Shown: positions 15,038-23,790, counted from the stretch's first letter. The stretch: 46,249 nucleotides of DNA from Candidatus Pacearchaeota archaeon UBA92 (GCA_002497285.1 DANJ01000027.1:1-46249), one strand, 5' to 3'. Made by a program: numbers and translations. Notes: a model not told the origin generated them from the sequence alone.

Positions 15038-17571
15038 ATATAGAATTAAAAATAAAGTCTCTGGGTTACCAATCTAATCCTCTAATGGAGCTTGAAAATC
15101 TAAATTTAAACCTAAAAAGCGGCGATATCCTTCTAATCAAGGGGGATACAGGGGCAGGAAAAACAACTATCCTAAAGGTATTTTGCGGACTGATTCCATT
15201 TGTTCAAAAGTCAGATTTTGAAGGATATGTCAAGATAAACGGGCGCCCAGCAGATTTTAACCTTCTTAGGAAGGCCTCTAGTTTTTGCTCCCAGGAGCCT
15301 GAAAACCAGTTTCTTATGTCCAACGTAGAAAATGAAATTTTATTTAACTTAAACTCGACAGAGAGAGAAAAAGCCACTGAATTGCTATCCTTTTTTAATC
15401 TAGCTGATTTAAAAAATAAATCCGTCAAGGATCTTTCTGCAGGGCAGAGAAAAATTATTTCCTTAATTCCAGTATTGGCTTCAGATAAGAAAATAAAAAT
15501 ACTTGATGAACCCTCTTCTAATCTGGATATCGAAAACAAAAATAAACTTAAGGGCTTAATAAGAAAATTTGAGAAAGATAACATCTTCATAATATCTTCA
15601 CATGATATCTTATTTGACGATATCGCAAATAAATACGTCAATTTAGGAGGCAAGCCGGAGAAGAAGGAGGTAGTCTTCAATCTGAAAATAAATCGCAATG
15701 AAAAAGTTTTGTCACTAAAGGACGTAGGTGTCAATTCTCCTGACAATTTTTTCTCTTTACAACACATATCATTCGAAATTTTCTCAGGTGATATTTTTGG
15801 AATATTTGGGCCGAATGGCTCCGGTAAGACAACCCTAATAAATCTCATTTCAGGGAGAGCTAAAAAATCCAGCGGGGAATTTAATTTAAGAAAAGCCCTT
15901 AAAATATCACTGGTCATGCAAGAGCCTGAAAAACAACTTTTTTCAAATACCGTCTTAGGCGAAGTCATGCTTTCTGGAAAATTGAATGAATCAGAAGCGC
16001 TTAAACTCCTTGAAAAGGCAGGCTTAAAATATTTAGCTGCGGAACATCCATTTTTCCTCAGCAGGGGGCAGAAACAAATTTTGCTAATAATCGCAACTTT
16101 AAATTCTAATCCGGATATTATCATCTTCGATGAGTTAATGACAGGAATAGATGCAAAAAATGGCATGAAAATACTTGAACTGATAAAGGAATATTACGAA
16201 AAAAACCACCCAACTATAATTTTAACCGACCAAGATGATTACCCCTATAAGAATTTTATTTCAGACAAATTTTTTCTCGAAAAAAATAGGTTAGATCGAT
16301 ATTCAGAGGGCCTTGTTCATTATGTATACAAAAAGGGGGATCTTATTTATAAGAAGGTCAAGGAGAATTTTGTTGATTTTAAGGGCGAAGATCACTTTAT
16401 ATTGGAAAAGAAGGTACTGGAGTTGTTGAAAAAAAAGGGAATTACCTCAGCTAATGTCAGAGGTATAGAAAAAGTTGGAGGGGATTTCTACCTCGTAGAA
16501 GATTTCATTACAGGATATCAAAAAGGTAAAGGAGAGCTAAATCCTCATGAGATTGACGAAATATTAAAGTTTGTTGATAATGTTCATAAGATAAAGCTTA
16601 AGGGTTACGGCGAGGTTTCGGGCAACCTTTGTGGAAAATATAAAACCTGGAGAGACTTTATATCAAGAAGCCTGAGAAAAAATACTTCTTATCTTGTCTC
16701 AAAAGAGGTCATTTCTCAAGAGCTGGCTGATTCGGCTGAGGCCATAGTTCTAAATAACCTGTCTTTGCTTGAATATAGGTTTAGAGGCTCAGTTGTACTG
16801 ACTGACTTAAATCCCATGAACTTCTTTTTTAACAATAATCAGAGACTTACGGGAGCCATAGATATAGATCATCCAATATCAGGAGACCCATTATATGAAT
16901 ATGGCTGCCTCAGATGGTATCAAGATGACATTTTTACATATCTGGCAAATGCCCGAGATTTTAGTTTTGAAGACCTAAAGAAAATACTCATTTATGAGGC
17001 CTTATGCGGGATCTCTGTCATAAGCTGGATGCACATGAATAACCTTGATATAGAGGGAGACACGGCCAGGCTAAAAAATAAATTAGACAGCATCGAAAGA
17101 TCTTTGATAAGTTTATCTGACTTAAGCCTACTAATAGTCAAGCCGGAAGCAATTCCTAAAATAGATTCTATAAAAAAGGAATTGAACAAAATGGGCTATG
17201 AAACCATAAAAGAGGTAAAAAAAGGAAATTTCTTATCTCTTGTTCAAAAACTATATGAAAAAGATTATTCTAAAAAGGATATCTTATCTTTTAGAGAAGC
17301 ATATGCTAAATCCGGTTTAGGAGAGAGTTATTTAGCTTTGATCCTAAGGAGAAAGTCTGGCAATACTATCGAGAATCTAAAAGTGGCCGTTGGGGATTAT
17401 AAGGAATATCAAAAAAAAAGAGATTCTTCTTTGAGGTGCCGCTTTGGATTGCCTTCCAGCCATAATTTCAAGTCAGGCAAATTCACAATGTACTTTAACG
17501 GGTTTCATAAAATTGACAGTATCGAAGATTTTATATACCATCTAAATCTTTTAAAAATTGGATTAATTTGA
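15034..17571 (+). CDS. Double ECF ATPase fused to APH-type kinase and NDPK-like domain
   Basis: An 845-aa four-domain protein. ABC1: Walker A GDTGAGKT (37-44), signature LSAGQ (134-138), Walker B ending DEP (158-160). ABC2: GPNGSGKT (259-266), LSRGQ (342-346), IIIFDE (362-367). Residues about 430-695 look like an aminoglycoside-phosphotransferase-fold kinase: the catalytic loop LTDLNPMN (589-596) keeps Asp and Asn of HGDxxxxN, and AIDIDHP (608-614) supplies the metal Asp. Residues 698-838 resemble nucleoside diphosphate kinase: LLIVKPEAI at the start, LRCRFG (800-805), and N-x-x-H-x-x-D-S (822-829) with the catalytic-type His825. The ABC pair should drive the ECF importer encoded upstream; the kinases would act on the imported compound. 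The reading frame is continuous with no linker stop. Confidence 0.85.
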   Translation: MNIELKIKSLGYQSNPLMELENLNLNLKSGDILLIKGDTGAGKTTILKVFCGLIPFVQKSDFEGYVKINGRPADFNLLRKASSFCSQEPENQFLMSNVENEILFNLNSTEREKATELLSFFNLADLKNKSVKDLSAGQRKIISLIPVLASDKKIKILDEPSSNLDIENKNKLKGLIRKFEKDNIFIISSHDILFDDIANKYVNLGGKPEKKEVVFNLKINRNEKVLSLKDVGVNSPDNFFSLQHISFEIFSGDIFGIFGPNGSGKTTLINLISGRAKKSSGEFNLRKALKISLVMQEPEKQLFSNTVLGEVMLSGKLNESEALKLLEKAGLKYLAAEHPFFLSRGQKQILLIIATLNSNPDIIIFDELMTGIDAKNGMKILELIKEYYEKNHPTIILTDQDDYPYKNFISDKFFLEKNRLDRYSEGLVHYVYKKGDLIYKKVKENFVDFKGEDHFILEKKVLELLKKKGITSANVRGIEKVGGDFYLVEDFITGYQKGKGELNPHEIDEILKFVDNVHKIKLKGYGEVSGNLCGKYKTWRDFISRSLRKNTSYLVSKEVISQELADSAEAIVLNNLSLLEYRFRGSVVLTDLNPMNFFFNNNQRLTGAIDIDHPISGDPLYEYGCLRWYQDDIFTYLANARDFSFEDLKKILIYEALCGISVISWMHMNNLDIEGDTARLKNKLDSIERSLISLSDLSLLIVKPEAIPKIDSIKKELNKMGYETIKEVKKGNFLSLVQKLYEKDYSKKDILSFREAYAKSGLGESYLALILRRKSGNTIENLKVAVGDYKEYQKKRDSSLRCRFGLPSSHNFKSGKFTMYFNGFHKIDSIEDFIYHLNLLKIGLI

Positions 17572-17575
17572 TTTG

Positions 17576-18559
17576 ATGATTCCCGATAAACTAAGAGATG
17601 GAGATGAAATCAGGGTCGTAGCTCCCGCTAGAAGTCTGGCCATGCCTTGGATTTCAAAAGAATTGCAGGAAATAGCAAAAAAAAGATTTAAGGATATCGG
17701 CTTCAATTTGACTTTCAGTAAAAATATAATGGAGATTAATGAGTTTAATTCTTCAAGCATAAAATCTAGGGTTGAGGACTTACACGAGGCTTTTCGAGAT
17801 AAGAAAGTAAAGGCGATAATAACCGTTATTGGCGGATATAACTCAATTGAAATTATACCTTTTTTAGACTATGATCTAATTAAGAGAAATCCAAAAATAT
17901 TATGCGGTTATTCGGATATTACCGCACTGCAGAATGCGATTTATGCTAAAACCGGGCTGGTGACTTATTCGGGCCCCCACTATTTTGATTTTGGGGATCT
18001 GAAGGGATTTGACTACACTTTGGAATACTTTAAAAAATGCCTTATGCAGGAGGACGCTTATGAGGTCAGACCATCTAAAAAATGGAGTAATGATAAATGG
18101 GGGAAAGATCAGGAAAACCGGAATTTTGAGGAAAATAAAGGATATACGGTCATCAATGAAGGCACCTGCAGGGGAAAAATCATTGGAGGAAATCTTTGTA
18201 CCTTGCAATTACTACAAGGAACTGATTTTTGGCCAAATTTGAAGGATTCTGTCCTTTTCATAGAGGATGATTCAGAATCTAATTTGGATATGTTCAATAG
18301 AGATTTGCATTCTTTATCTTTGAATTCCCAATTTAATGGCGTCAGGGGAATTGTCTTAGGAAGATTTCAGCCAGATAGCCAGATCACTATAGAATCGCTT
18401 AAAAAAATTGTTCAACAAAATAAAAAACTATCTAATATTCCATTTATAGCTGATGCAGACTTTGGACATACATCCCCGAGAGCAACTTTTCCTATAGGTG
18501 GGAGTACAAGGATAAAGGCGGCTAAAGGCTTTGTCCAAATAGAGATAACTGAACACTAG
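17576..18559 (+). CDS. S66-family peptidase, MccF-like
   Basis: About 327 aa (a TTG one codon earlier is also open). S66 enzymes include LD-carboxypeptidase and MccF, which inactivates microcin C by cutting its aminoacyl-nucleotide bond. Numbered from the TTG, the Ser-Glu-His triad is visible: Ser114 in GYSD, Glu231 in LFIEDD and His299 in DFGHT. The insertion with KWSNDKWGKDQ and the GGNLCTLQLLQGT loop look closer to MccF than to LD-carboxypeptidase. It lies 4 nt after the ABC-kinase fusion, so it is part of the same operon. A DPANN archaeon has no murein to recycle, which favours the MccF-like role; the true substrate is unknown. Confidence 0.85.
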   Translation: MIPDKLRDGDEIRVVAPARSLAMPWISKELQEIAKKRFKDIGFNLTFSKNIMEINEFNSSSIKSRVEDLHEAFRDKKVKAIITVIGGYNSIEIIPFLDYDLIKRNPKILCGYSDITALQNAIYAKTGLVTYSGPHYFDFGDLKGFDYTLEYFKKCLMQEDAYEVRPSKKWSNDKWGKDQENRNFEENKGYTVINEGTCRGKIIGGNLCTLQLLQGTDFWPNLKDSVLFIEDDSESNLDMFNRDLHSLSLNSQFNGVRGIVLGRFQPDSQITIESLKKIVQQNKKLSNIPFIADADFGHTSPRATFPIGGSTRIKAAKGFVQIEITEH

Positions 18560-18560
18560 T

Positions 18561-20129
18561 TTATTCTGATGGCAATAATTGTTTTAACCTTCTTTTGTCT
18601 TCAGCCCAGATGTATGTAGGCAATCTTGGACCTGTCCCAGTCCCAAAAATTGCCCGATAAACACTTGTAAAAAATAACTTTTGTTTTTTTCTTTTTTCTT
18701 CTTCAGACATTCCCGGCTGCTTTGGAATATCATAAAGTAAAGTCTCCCATTCTTGCATGGATCTATCCGGATTTCTTTCCAATTCCCTACGAAGCATAAC
18801 TAATTGTTCTAATTCTATCCCCTTTAAAGAACACAAATATTCGCTGTTCACACTATCTCTTAAGGAGCGCATATTTTCAGGGTTGTATGCCTCAAGCCAG
18901 GACCTTGCTCTTGGCAATCTTGAGGAAATAGTTTCACCGTCAAAGGTTTCGCCTGTCTGAGATAAAAGCTCTTCTAATTTGCCCTGATTAAAAGAGGTGG
19001 CCTGACCATAGCCTGAGATTTGCCTGAATGGCATTGGTCTTTCAGGAAATATTCCTTTTGACGATGGATCTACCATCTTAAGAGCATCCATGTCGCCTGC
19101 ATCCAGGCTTTCTTTCAAATAATTATCAAATTCGGAGTATAATCTGAATACTTCAGAATCAAATGAAAAGTCAAATTGTGCTTCAGGCTCTGTTCTAAGA
19201 AACAACCACCTAATCAATTGAGGCTCGTAAATATCCAGCAATTGGCCCGGTGTAACAAGCTCGCCGCTTGAACTGGACATTTTCCCTTTCAAACCCCTTA
19301 TCCCAATGAATCCGTATCCCTGGAAATACGGCGGCTTATTTGAAAATATTTTTTCTGAGATTATCTTTCCCATATCATAGCTACCACCAGGACTTGCGTG
19401 ATCACTGCCTCCTGGCTCGAAGTTCACACCTTCAATCAGCCATCTCATTGGCCAATCTACTCTCCAAGGAAGCTTAGATACATGATCGGTCTTTATGTCT
19501 ATCACGTCAGTCTTTCCAGTATCTTTACAGACATATTCGACTTTTCTCTCCCCATCAAATGAAATTACTTCTGTATTATCTTTTCCAGTAAATCTCGAGT
19601 AAATATTCATAGGATAATATTTCTCAATCTCCCCTTCAGTCATACCTTGCGTTTTGAAACCAGCCAGAATTTGCGCTATCTCCTTTCTTTTTGTAAGGGC
19701 CTTTATTATAAGGTCTGCATAACGGCCCGAGCGATACTCATGAGATTGATATCTGAAAACGGGGCTTATTCCTAACTGGCCTAATGACTTTTCAAACTCT
19801 TTTTCATTTTTTTCAGCATACGATTTATATTCTCCTGTTGGATCCGGAATTTCTGTCAGAGGCATCCCCAGATACTGGCTATAACTTTCCGGAATTCCTA
19901 TTGGGACCTTTCTAAACCTATCAAAATCATCCCAAGAAAAAAGAAGCCGGGCATTTTTGCCTTGGTTAATCAAGGCGCGGCAGACTACTTCTGAGGTTAT
20001 AACATCCCTGAAGTTTCCTATATGTATTCTTCCTGAAGGGCTTATTCCTGCCGCAACCGTATATTCTTCTCTATCAGGAAATTCCTCAATAATTTTCCCA
20101 GCTATTTTCTCGGACCAATGCTTAGCCAT
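18561..20129 (-). CDS. lysS: Class I lysyl-tRNA synthetase
   Basis: A 522-aa class I LysRS (the archaeal and spirochaete type). The Rossmann core has the HIGH-type motif HIGN (36-39) after SPSGR, and the KMSKS-type loop KMSSS (283-287). GGSDHASPGGS and WRVDWPMRW are standard LysRS-I landmarks. The helical C-terminal half binds the anticodon. It charges tRNA-Lys. Its ATG overlaps the stop of a class II LysRS-like gene by one base (TAATG), so the pair is translationally coupled. It ends 2 bp from the convergent S66 gene. Confidence 0.92.
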   Translation of the reverse strand: MAKHWSEKIAGKIIEEFPDREEYTVAAGISPSGRIHIGNFRDVITSEVVCRALINQGKNARLLFSWDDFDRFRKVPIGIPESYSQYLGMPLTEIPDPTGEYKSYAEKNEKEFEKSLGQLGISPVFRYQSHEYRSGRYADLIIKALTKRKEIAQILAGFKTQGMTEGEIEKYYPMNIYSRFTGKDNTEVISFDGERKVEYVCKDTGKTDVIDIKTDHVSKLPWRVDWPMRWLIEGVNFEPGGSDHASPGGSYDMGKIISEKIFSNKPPYFQGYGFIGIRGLKGKMSSSSGELVTPGQLLDIYEPQLIRWLFLRTEPEAQFDFSFDSEVFRLYSEFDNYLKESLDAGDMDALKMVDPSSKGIFPERPMPFRQISGYGQATSFNQGKLEELLSQTGETFDGETISSRLPRARSWLEAYNPENMRSLRDSVNSEYLCSLKGIELEQLVMLRRELERNPDRSMQEWETLLYDIPKQPGMSEEEKRKKQKLFFTSVYRAIFGTGTGPRLPTYIWAEDKRRLKQLLPSE

Positions 20130-21262
20130 TAGACCCTCACCTCCCCTATACTTCTTCTATTGGTAAACGCCATCAAAAGCCTATCCAAGCCTATATGAAA
20201 ACCAATAGAAGGAGGAAGACCTAGTTTCATGGTATCTATAAATGACTTGTCTATTTCCGAAGACCTTCCCTCTGCCCTCAGCTTATCCCGCTGAACTATC
20301 AAATCCTGAGTTACTTGCCTATAATCTGTTGATTCATCACATACCTGAATCGCTGTTCCAAATCCGCCATATATAAGCCTCCCTTCCCTGGAGGTCCCAT
20401 CTGGATTTTTTGAATACAAGGGAGAAACCCAAGCGGCAGGGGGTGATGTAACTATAATTGGCCCAATCATACGATTTATTTCTTTTTTATATGCCCTTTT
20501 GGTGACCTTTTCTGGATTTCCAGCTTCAAGAATCTCTGCACATATATCCTTAACCTCTCTTTTTGGTATTTCTCCTGTTTCGATATCAAAGGCTTTAGCG
20601 GCTTTTCTGAAAAGATCCTCCATCATCTTTAACCCTTCGTCAAAACCAAGGTAGGGTATGCAAGCCTCGCAGGTTTGATACTCAAAGGATCTTCTGGCAG
20701 ATTCCCCCATATCCTTGAAAACGCTCCCTATTTCAAAAACAGGAAGTTGGGTTTTCGCTACCAATTTTTTCAACTCCAATTCCATGGTAAATCTTAAGAA
20801 ATATTCTTTCTTTCCGCGATGTAATGTCTTGAAAGGAATTATATCTGAGGACCCAGAATACCCTGATAATATGGGTGTGCTTACTCTGTGTATCCCCCGT
20901 TCCTCGAAAAAATTTGCTATTGTTTTTTCCAGCAGGGATCTGTCCAGAACTAAAGATCTCGCATTTGTCTCTATTTGCCTGTAATTTTCAGGCCTAATTA
21001 GCAGAGTATATATCTCAAGGCCCACACTCTGGTGACCTGTCTTTGTTTTTTGGATGCTACCTTCCCCCTCAACAATATCCCCTACTTTTATCGGATTGGA
21101 CTTAAAATCATCTTTTTCGACTATTCCTTGAATCTTTCCAGCACTACATTCCAAATCAAGGAATACAGTTTTCTTAGATTTTCTAATGGTTACAACTCTA
21201 CCTTTAAATTTTGCCCGAGAACCAAGTTCATAGTTTTGCAGGCCGGAAGCTCTATTTCTCAT
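20129..21262 (-). CDS. Class II lysyl-tRNA synthetase-like protein
   Basis: A 377-aa class IIb synthetase. Residues about 18-90 form an OB-fold anticodon-binding domain. Motif 1 is near 107-130 (LEKTIANFFEERGIHRVSTP), the motif 2 region is 175-200, and motif 3 is 354-366 (GFHIGLDRLLMAF). Overall it matches LysRS, but it is shorter than usual LysRS-II (about 500 aa) and key spots differ: FRNEG of motif 2 is VFKDMG, and the HNPEFT and ELNDP segments are replaced. So it may activate a different substrate or be a paralogue. A TTATAAA box is about 26 nt before the ATG. It is the upstream partner of the class I LysRS. Confidence 0.8.
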   Translation of the reverse strand: MRNRASGLQNYELGSRAKFKGRVVTIRKSKKTVFLDLECSAGKIQGIVEKDDFKSNPIKVGDIVEGEGSIQKTKTGHQSVGLEIYTLLIRPENYRQIETNARSLVLDRSLLEKTIANFFEERGIHRVSTPILSGYSGSSDIIPFKTLHRGKKEYFLRFTMELELKKLVAKTQLPVFEIGSVFKDMGESARRSFEYQTCEACIPYLGFDEGLKMMEDLFRKAAKAFDIETGEIPKREVKDICAEILEAGNPEKVTKRAYKKEINRMIGPIIVTSPPAAWVSPLYSKNPDGTSREGRLIYGGFGTAIQVCDESTDYRQVTQDLIVQRDKLRAEGRSSEIDKSFIDTMKLGLPPSIGFHIGLDRLLMAFTNRRSIGEVRV

Positions 21263-21316
21263 AGTTAATTACTGAATAATGACACTTATAAATCTTACTG
21301 ACAATACCCTAATTAT

Positions 21317-21796
21317 CTACAATTCTTCCCCGTTAACAAAACCATCAATCCTATCTTCAACGTCGCCTTTCTTTGTTAATTCTTCTGGGATGCGGTATTC
21401 AACGAACTTGACACGCTTTTTGTCAATGGCTTCCTTGAGGTTTTTTTCCTGTGGGGAGAGTTTTGCATTGCCTGATTTGACTTCGACGAAAATGACTTCA
21501 CCGATTTCCTTTTCATCCATGCCCTTGAATACCAGAAAGTCTACAGGCTTTCCTACAAATCTGCATTCTGTTGGCAGGAAGGGGAAGTTTGGAAGGTAAG
21601 GGGCAAGGTTTTCTGTGAAATGGCCTCCTAAGACAGCGCGGGATTTCATTATTGCGTCTTTTCTCTGGCCTGGCAATTCTCCGAGCCAGTATTGCTCTTT
21701 CTTGTGCGAGCCGTATTTTTGGCCTAGTTTGAATGCGATGAAGATTAGAATTAGTGCCAAGACAATAAGTGCGATGAGGGTTAGGTCGAGGGGCAT
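21317..21796 (-). CDS. Membrane-anchored Holliday-junction-resolvase-related nuclease
   Basis: About 159 aa from the ATG at 21796; a TTG eight codons earlier is also open. One N-terminal transmembrane helix (LTLIALIVLALILIFIAF) is followed by a PD-(D/E)xK-like core: FVGKPVDFLVFKG supplies Asp, and GEVIFVEVKSGNAKLS supplies the E-x-K pair, followed by a helix and KRVKFVEYRI. This matches COG4741, predicted endonucleases distantly related to archaeal Hjc. It starts just after the BRO/DinD-like gene stop and is probably co-transcribed with it. Confidence 0.8.
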   Translation of the reverse strand: MPLDLTLIALIVLALILIFIAFKLGQKYGSHKKEQYWLGELPGQRKDAIMKSRAVLGGHFTENLAPYLPNFPFLPTECRFVGKPVDFLVFKGMDEKEIGEVIFVEVKSGNAKLSPQEKNLKEAIDKKRVKFVEYRIPEELTKKGDVEDRIDGFVNGEEL

Positions 21797-21797
21797 G

Positions 21798-22661
21798 TTA
21801 AATAATACCTGCCTGCTCAATGAGTCTCTTTCTTTTTTTCTTCAGTTTTTCAGGGATGTCTAAAAAATTATCTTCAGATACTATGCTCTCTCCTGTTTTT
21901 TCTTCCAGCTCTTTTCTTGCATTTCCTGCTACTTCTCCGCCCTGCCTTGCTGCAATCTTATTCTCTTTTAATCCATGAGGGTCTTTAGCCTTTGCAATTC
22001 TTGTTGTTGATGCTTCTCCAAGCATAGTAAATATTAATTCTAAGTCGTCCATATGGTCTCTTAAGTTTTCCCTTTTAAGATTCTTTAATTTTTTATATTC
22101 TTCAATTGTTTTTCCAAAAGCCGCTTTACTTATTTCATTTGTCAGGATTGCAAATTCAATATCTTGCTTTATGCCCCTGTTTTTCCATTCTTCTGTAAGC
22201 TCCTGCCTTATGGCTATGCCTCTTAGCCTTTTTTCTATCCATTCCTTAGAATAGCCCTTTTGTTCATAGAGTTCCTTCATTCTTTCTTGGGCAAGCTCAG
22301 GATTTTCTATTTCTTTGATTCTTTCGTAGCCTACTTTTGCAAGCCATCTTTTGAAGGGTTCTGCTTTTTTTGAAGGAATTGACTGGATAATCCTGAAAAT
22401 ACCTTCTGTGTCAGAGCAGTTCATTTGCTGTTTTCCCCCACTTGTCAAGATTAATAGGGTACGTACAATTTGTACCCACCCTTTCGCTAAGAGTTCATCT
22501 CTTTGCTTTAATTTTTGAATATATTGTTTTGGATCATTGGAATCTGTCAGGGCAGAAATAATATCTTCTACAACAAACCACCATCTTTCTGCAAACCAAA
22601 CCTTCCTTATAGCCTTACCTTTAAACAATGCTATGTGTGTGCTTTCCTCTTCATCTCCCAT
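21798..22661 (-). CDS. BRO-N/DinD-like protein
   Basis: A 287-aa protein. The N-terminus (about 8-110: IALFKGKAIRKVWFAERWWF then VVEDIISALT) is a BRO-N domain as in phage antirepressors. The rest resembles bacterial DinD: PSKKAEPFKRWLAKVGYERI, MKELYEQKGYSKEWIEKRLR, NLRDHMDDLELIFTMLGEA. Bacterial DinD is DNA-damage-inducible and inhibits RecA in vitro; whether this archaeal homologue touches RadA is unknown. A TTTAAATT box (22683-22690) is 26 nt from the ATG. It reads into the nuclease-like gene next to it. Confidence 0.85.
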   Translation of the reverse strand: MGDEEESTHIALFKGKAIRKVWFAERWWFVVEDIISALTDSNDPKQYIQKLKQRDELLAKGWVQIVRTLLILTSGGKQQMNCSDTEGIFRIIQSIPSKKAEPFKRWLAKVGYERIKEIENPELAQERMKELYEQKGYSKEWIEKRLRGIAIRQELTEEWKNRGIKQDIEFAILTNEISKAAFGKTIEEYKKLKNLKRENLRDHMDDLELIFTMLGEASTTRIAKAKDPHGLKENKIAARQGGEVAGNARKELEEKTGESIVSEDNFLDIPEKLKKKRKRLIEQAGII

Positions 22662-22721
22662 TTATTATTAATCTTCCAGCAGTTTAAATTTGTTTGTTTT
22701 TGGACAGCGAGGTGGAGATAA

Positions 22722-22973
22722 CTAATTTTTAATACGTTTCTTCAGTTCTTCAAGTCTTTTCCTGTATTCCTGGACAGAATTATCTTCTATTCCTAAGATC
22801 CTGATTTTATCTTCAAGGGCGCGTAAAAGGCCTTTATCTATTTCCTTTACGTGATATCCTCCCCTTTCCATTCTCCCCTCTTCTATATCTGCCTCTATTT
22901 TAGCAAAGTGTTTTTCTATTTCTTTTTTCAGGCTTTCTATGCCTTTTTCCAGCCTTTTAGCTCTTTTAGCCAT
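22722..22973 (-). CDS. Small coiled-coil protein, partner of the AbrB-nucleotidyltransferase
   Basis: An 83-aa, highly charged, helical protein (many K, E and R; likely coiled coil throughout). Its ATG lies inside the 3' end of the upstream nucleotidyltransferase gene (37-nt overlap in another frame). Such tight coupling suggests a two-component toxin-antitoxin-like module. No named family is recognised. Confidence 0.65.
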   Translation of the reverse strand: MAKRAKRLEKGIESLKKEIEKHFAKIEADIEEGRMERGGYHVKEIDKGLLRALEDKIRILGIEDNSVQEYRKRLEELKKRIKN

Positions 22974-23698
22974 TTTCCAGATAATTCAATCAACCCTGCT
23001 ATTTCTCCAGGATTGGTATTATCAAGTTCTTTTTCATCTCTCTTTATTCTCAAATATGCCGAATATGCCCTGCTCCCTATAATGTCCAGGAAATCTTTTT
23101 TATTATAGGACTTGCCAGAAAGCAGAAGTCTTGCCAGATGGAGTTCTCTTAGCCTTAAAACAATAGAATAGACTATTCCATCAGGGACATTTCTCTTTTC
23201 ATGGATGCAGTCTTCTATTGCTTCTTTATTTATTTTAAGGATCCCTGATATCTCTTTTAGACTTGTTTCAAGATATCTTTTTTTTGGCTTGTATTTACCT
23301 TTTAATCTTTCCAGGAGAGGGGAATTCATTATTGGCCTTGCTTCGGAAAGCAGAGAATACATAAGTATTGGATTGGATTTTATTGCTTTCTCAATATTAT
23401 TCTTGCTGATGCTGATAACCTCATATTTAGAGGATTTTATTCTTTGTTTTTTGTCAGATATTATCAATAAATCGATGTCTGATTCTAAATCATGATCTTC
23501 TCTTGCATACGAGCCGTATAGGTATATCCCTTCGATGTGCTCTAATTGGTCTTCCAAAAGAGATAAAATTCTCTCTTTTAATGTCCCTGCGGATTTTATT
23601 ATAATGACTTCTTCACCAAGCCATTCTTTAGGGGCAAATATATGGGCGCCGTTGCCTATCTTTGTCACTTTTCTTATGAGCTGTTCTTGTTTTATCAT
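22937..23698 (-). CDS. AbrB-like/nucleotidyltransferase protein
   Basis: About 253 aa from the ATG at 23698; the longer frame beginning 32 codons upstream is rejected because its extra part covers the promoter. Residues 8-34 look like a SpoVT/AbrB-type swapped-hairpin DNA-binding segment (KVTKIGNGAHIFAPKEWLG). GSY (62-64) and D-I-D (74-76) form a minimal nucleotidyltransferase site. The C-terminal third is helical and may be HEPN-like. Two GTATATAC palindromes lie directly upstream of the ATG. It overlaps a small coiled-coil gene downstream. Probably a self-regulated MNT-type toxin-antitoxin component. Confidence 0.8.
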   Translation of the reverse strand: MIKQEQLIRKVTKIGNGAHIFAPKEWLGEEVIIIKSAGTLKERILSLLEDQLEHIEGIYLYGSYAREDHDLESDIDLLIISDKKQRIKSSKYEVISISKNNIEKAIKSNPILMYSLLSEARPIMNSPLLERLKGKYKPKKRYLETSLKEISGILKINKEAIEDCIHEKRNVPDGIVYSIVLRLRELHLARLLLSGKSYNKKDFLDIIGSRAYSAYLRIKRDEKELDNTNPGEIAGLIELSGKWLKELKGWKKA

Positions 23699-23728
23699 GT
23701 ATATACTTGGTATATACCAGTATTTAAA
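23699..23728 (-). promoter_or_regulatory. Promoter with two GTATATAC palindromes
   Basis: GTATATAC occurs at 23699-23706 and 23710-23717, 11 bp apart (one helical turn), between the ATG at 23698 and a TTTAAATA box (minus-strand reading) at 23721-23728 centred 26 nt from the ATG. This is a likely operator for the AbrB-like domain of the encoded protein. Confidence 0.65.
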
Positions 23729-23783
23729 GGTTTTTGATGATGTCTTAATTGATAGGAAGGGTTTTTGGAGAGGAATAAGGGGG

Positions 23784-23790
23784 TTTAAAA
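23784..23790 (+). promoter_or_regulatory. TATA-like box of the 23813 gene
   Basis: TTTAAAA centred 26 nt before the ATG at 23813. Confidence 0.5.

Noticed and set aside
15204..16166. 320-aa minus-strand ORF opposite the ABC fusion gene
   Set aside because: It lies wholly antisense to well-supported ABC motifs, is rich in Ser and Phe as mirror frames of Lys/Glu-rich genes are, and has no recognisable domain.
18561..21262. Pyrrolysine-type system suggested by two LysRS classes together
   Set aside because: No PylS, pyl biosynthesis gene, tRNA-Pyl or in-frame TAG was seen in the window; the class II protein has an OB-fold like LysRS, not PylS.
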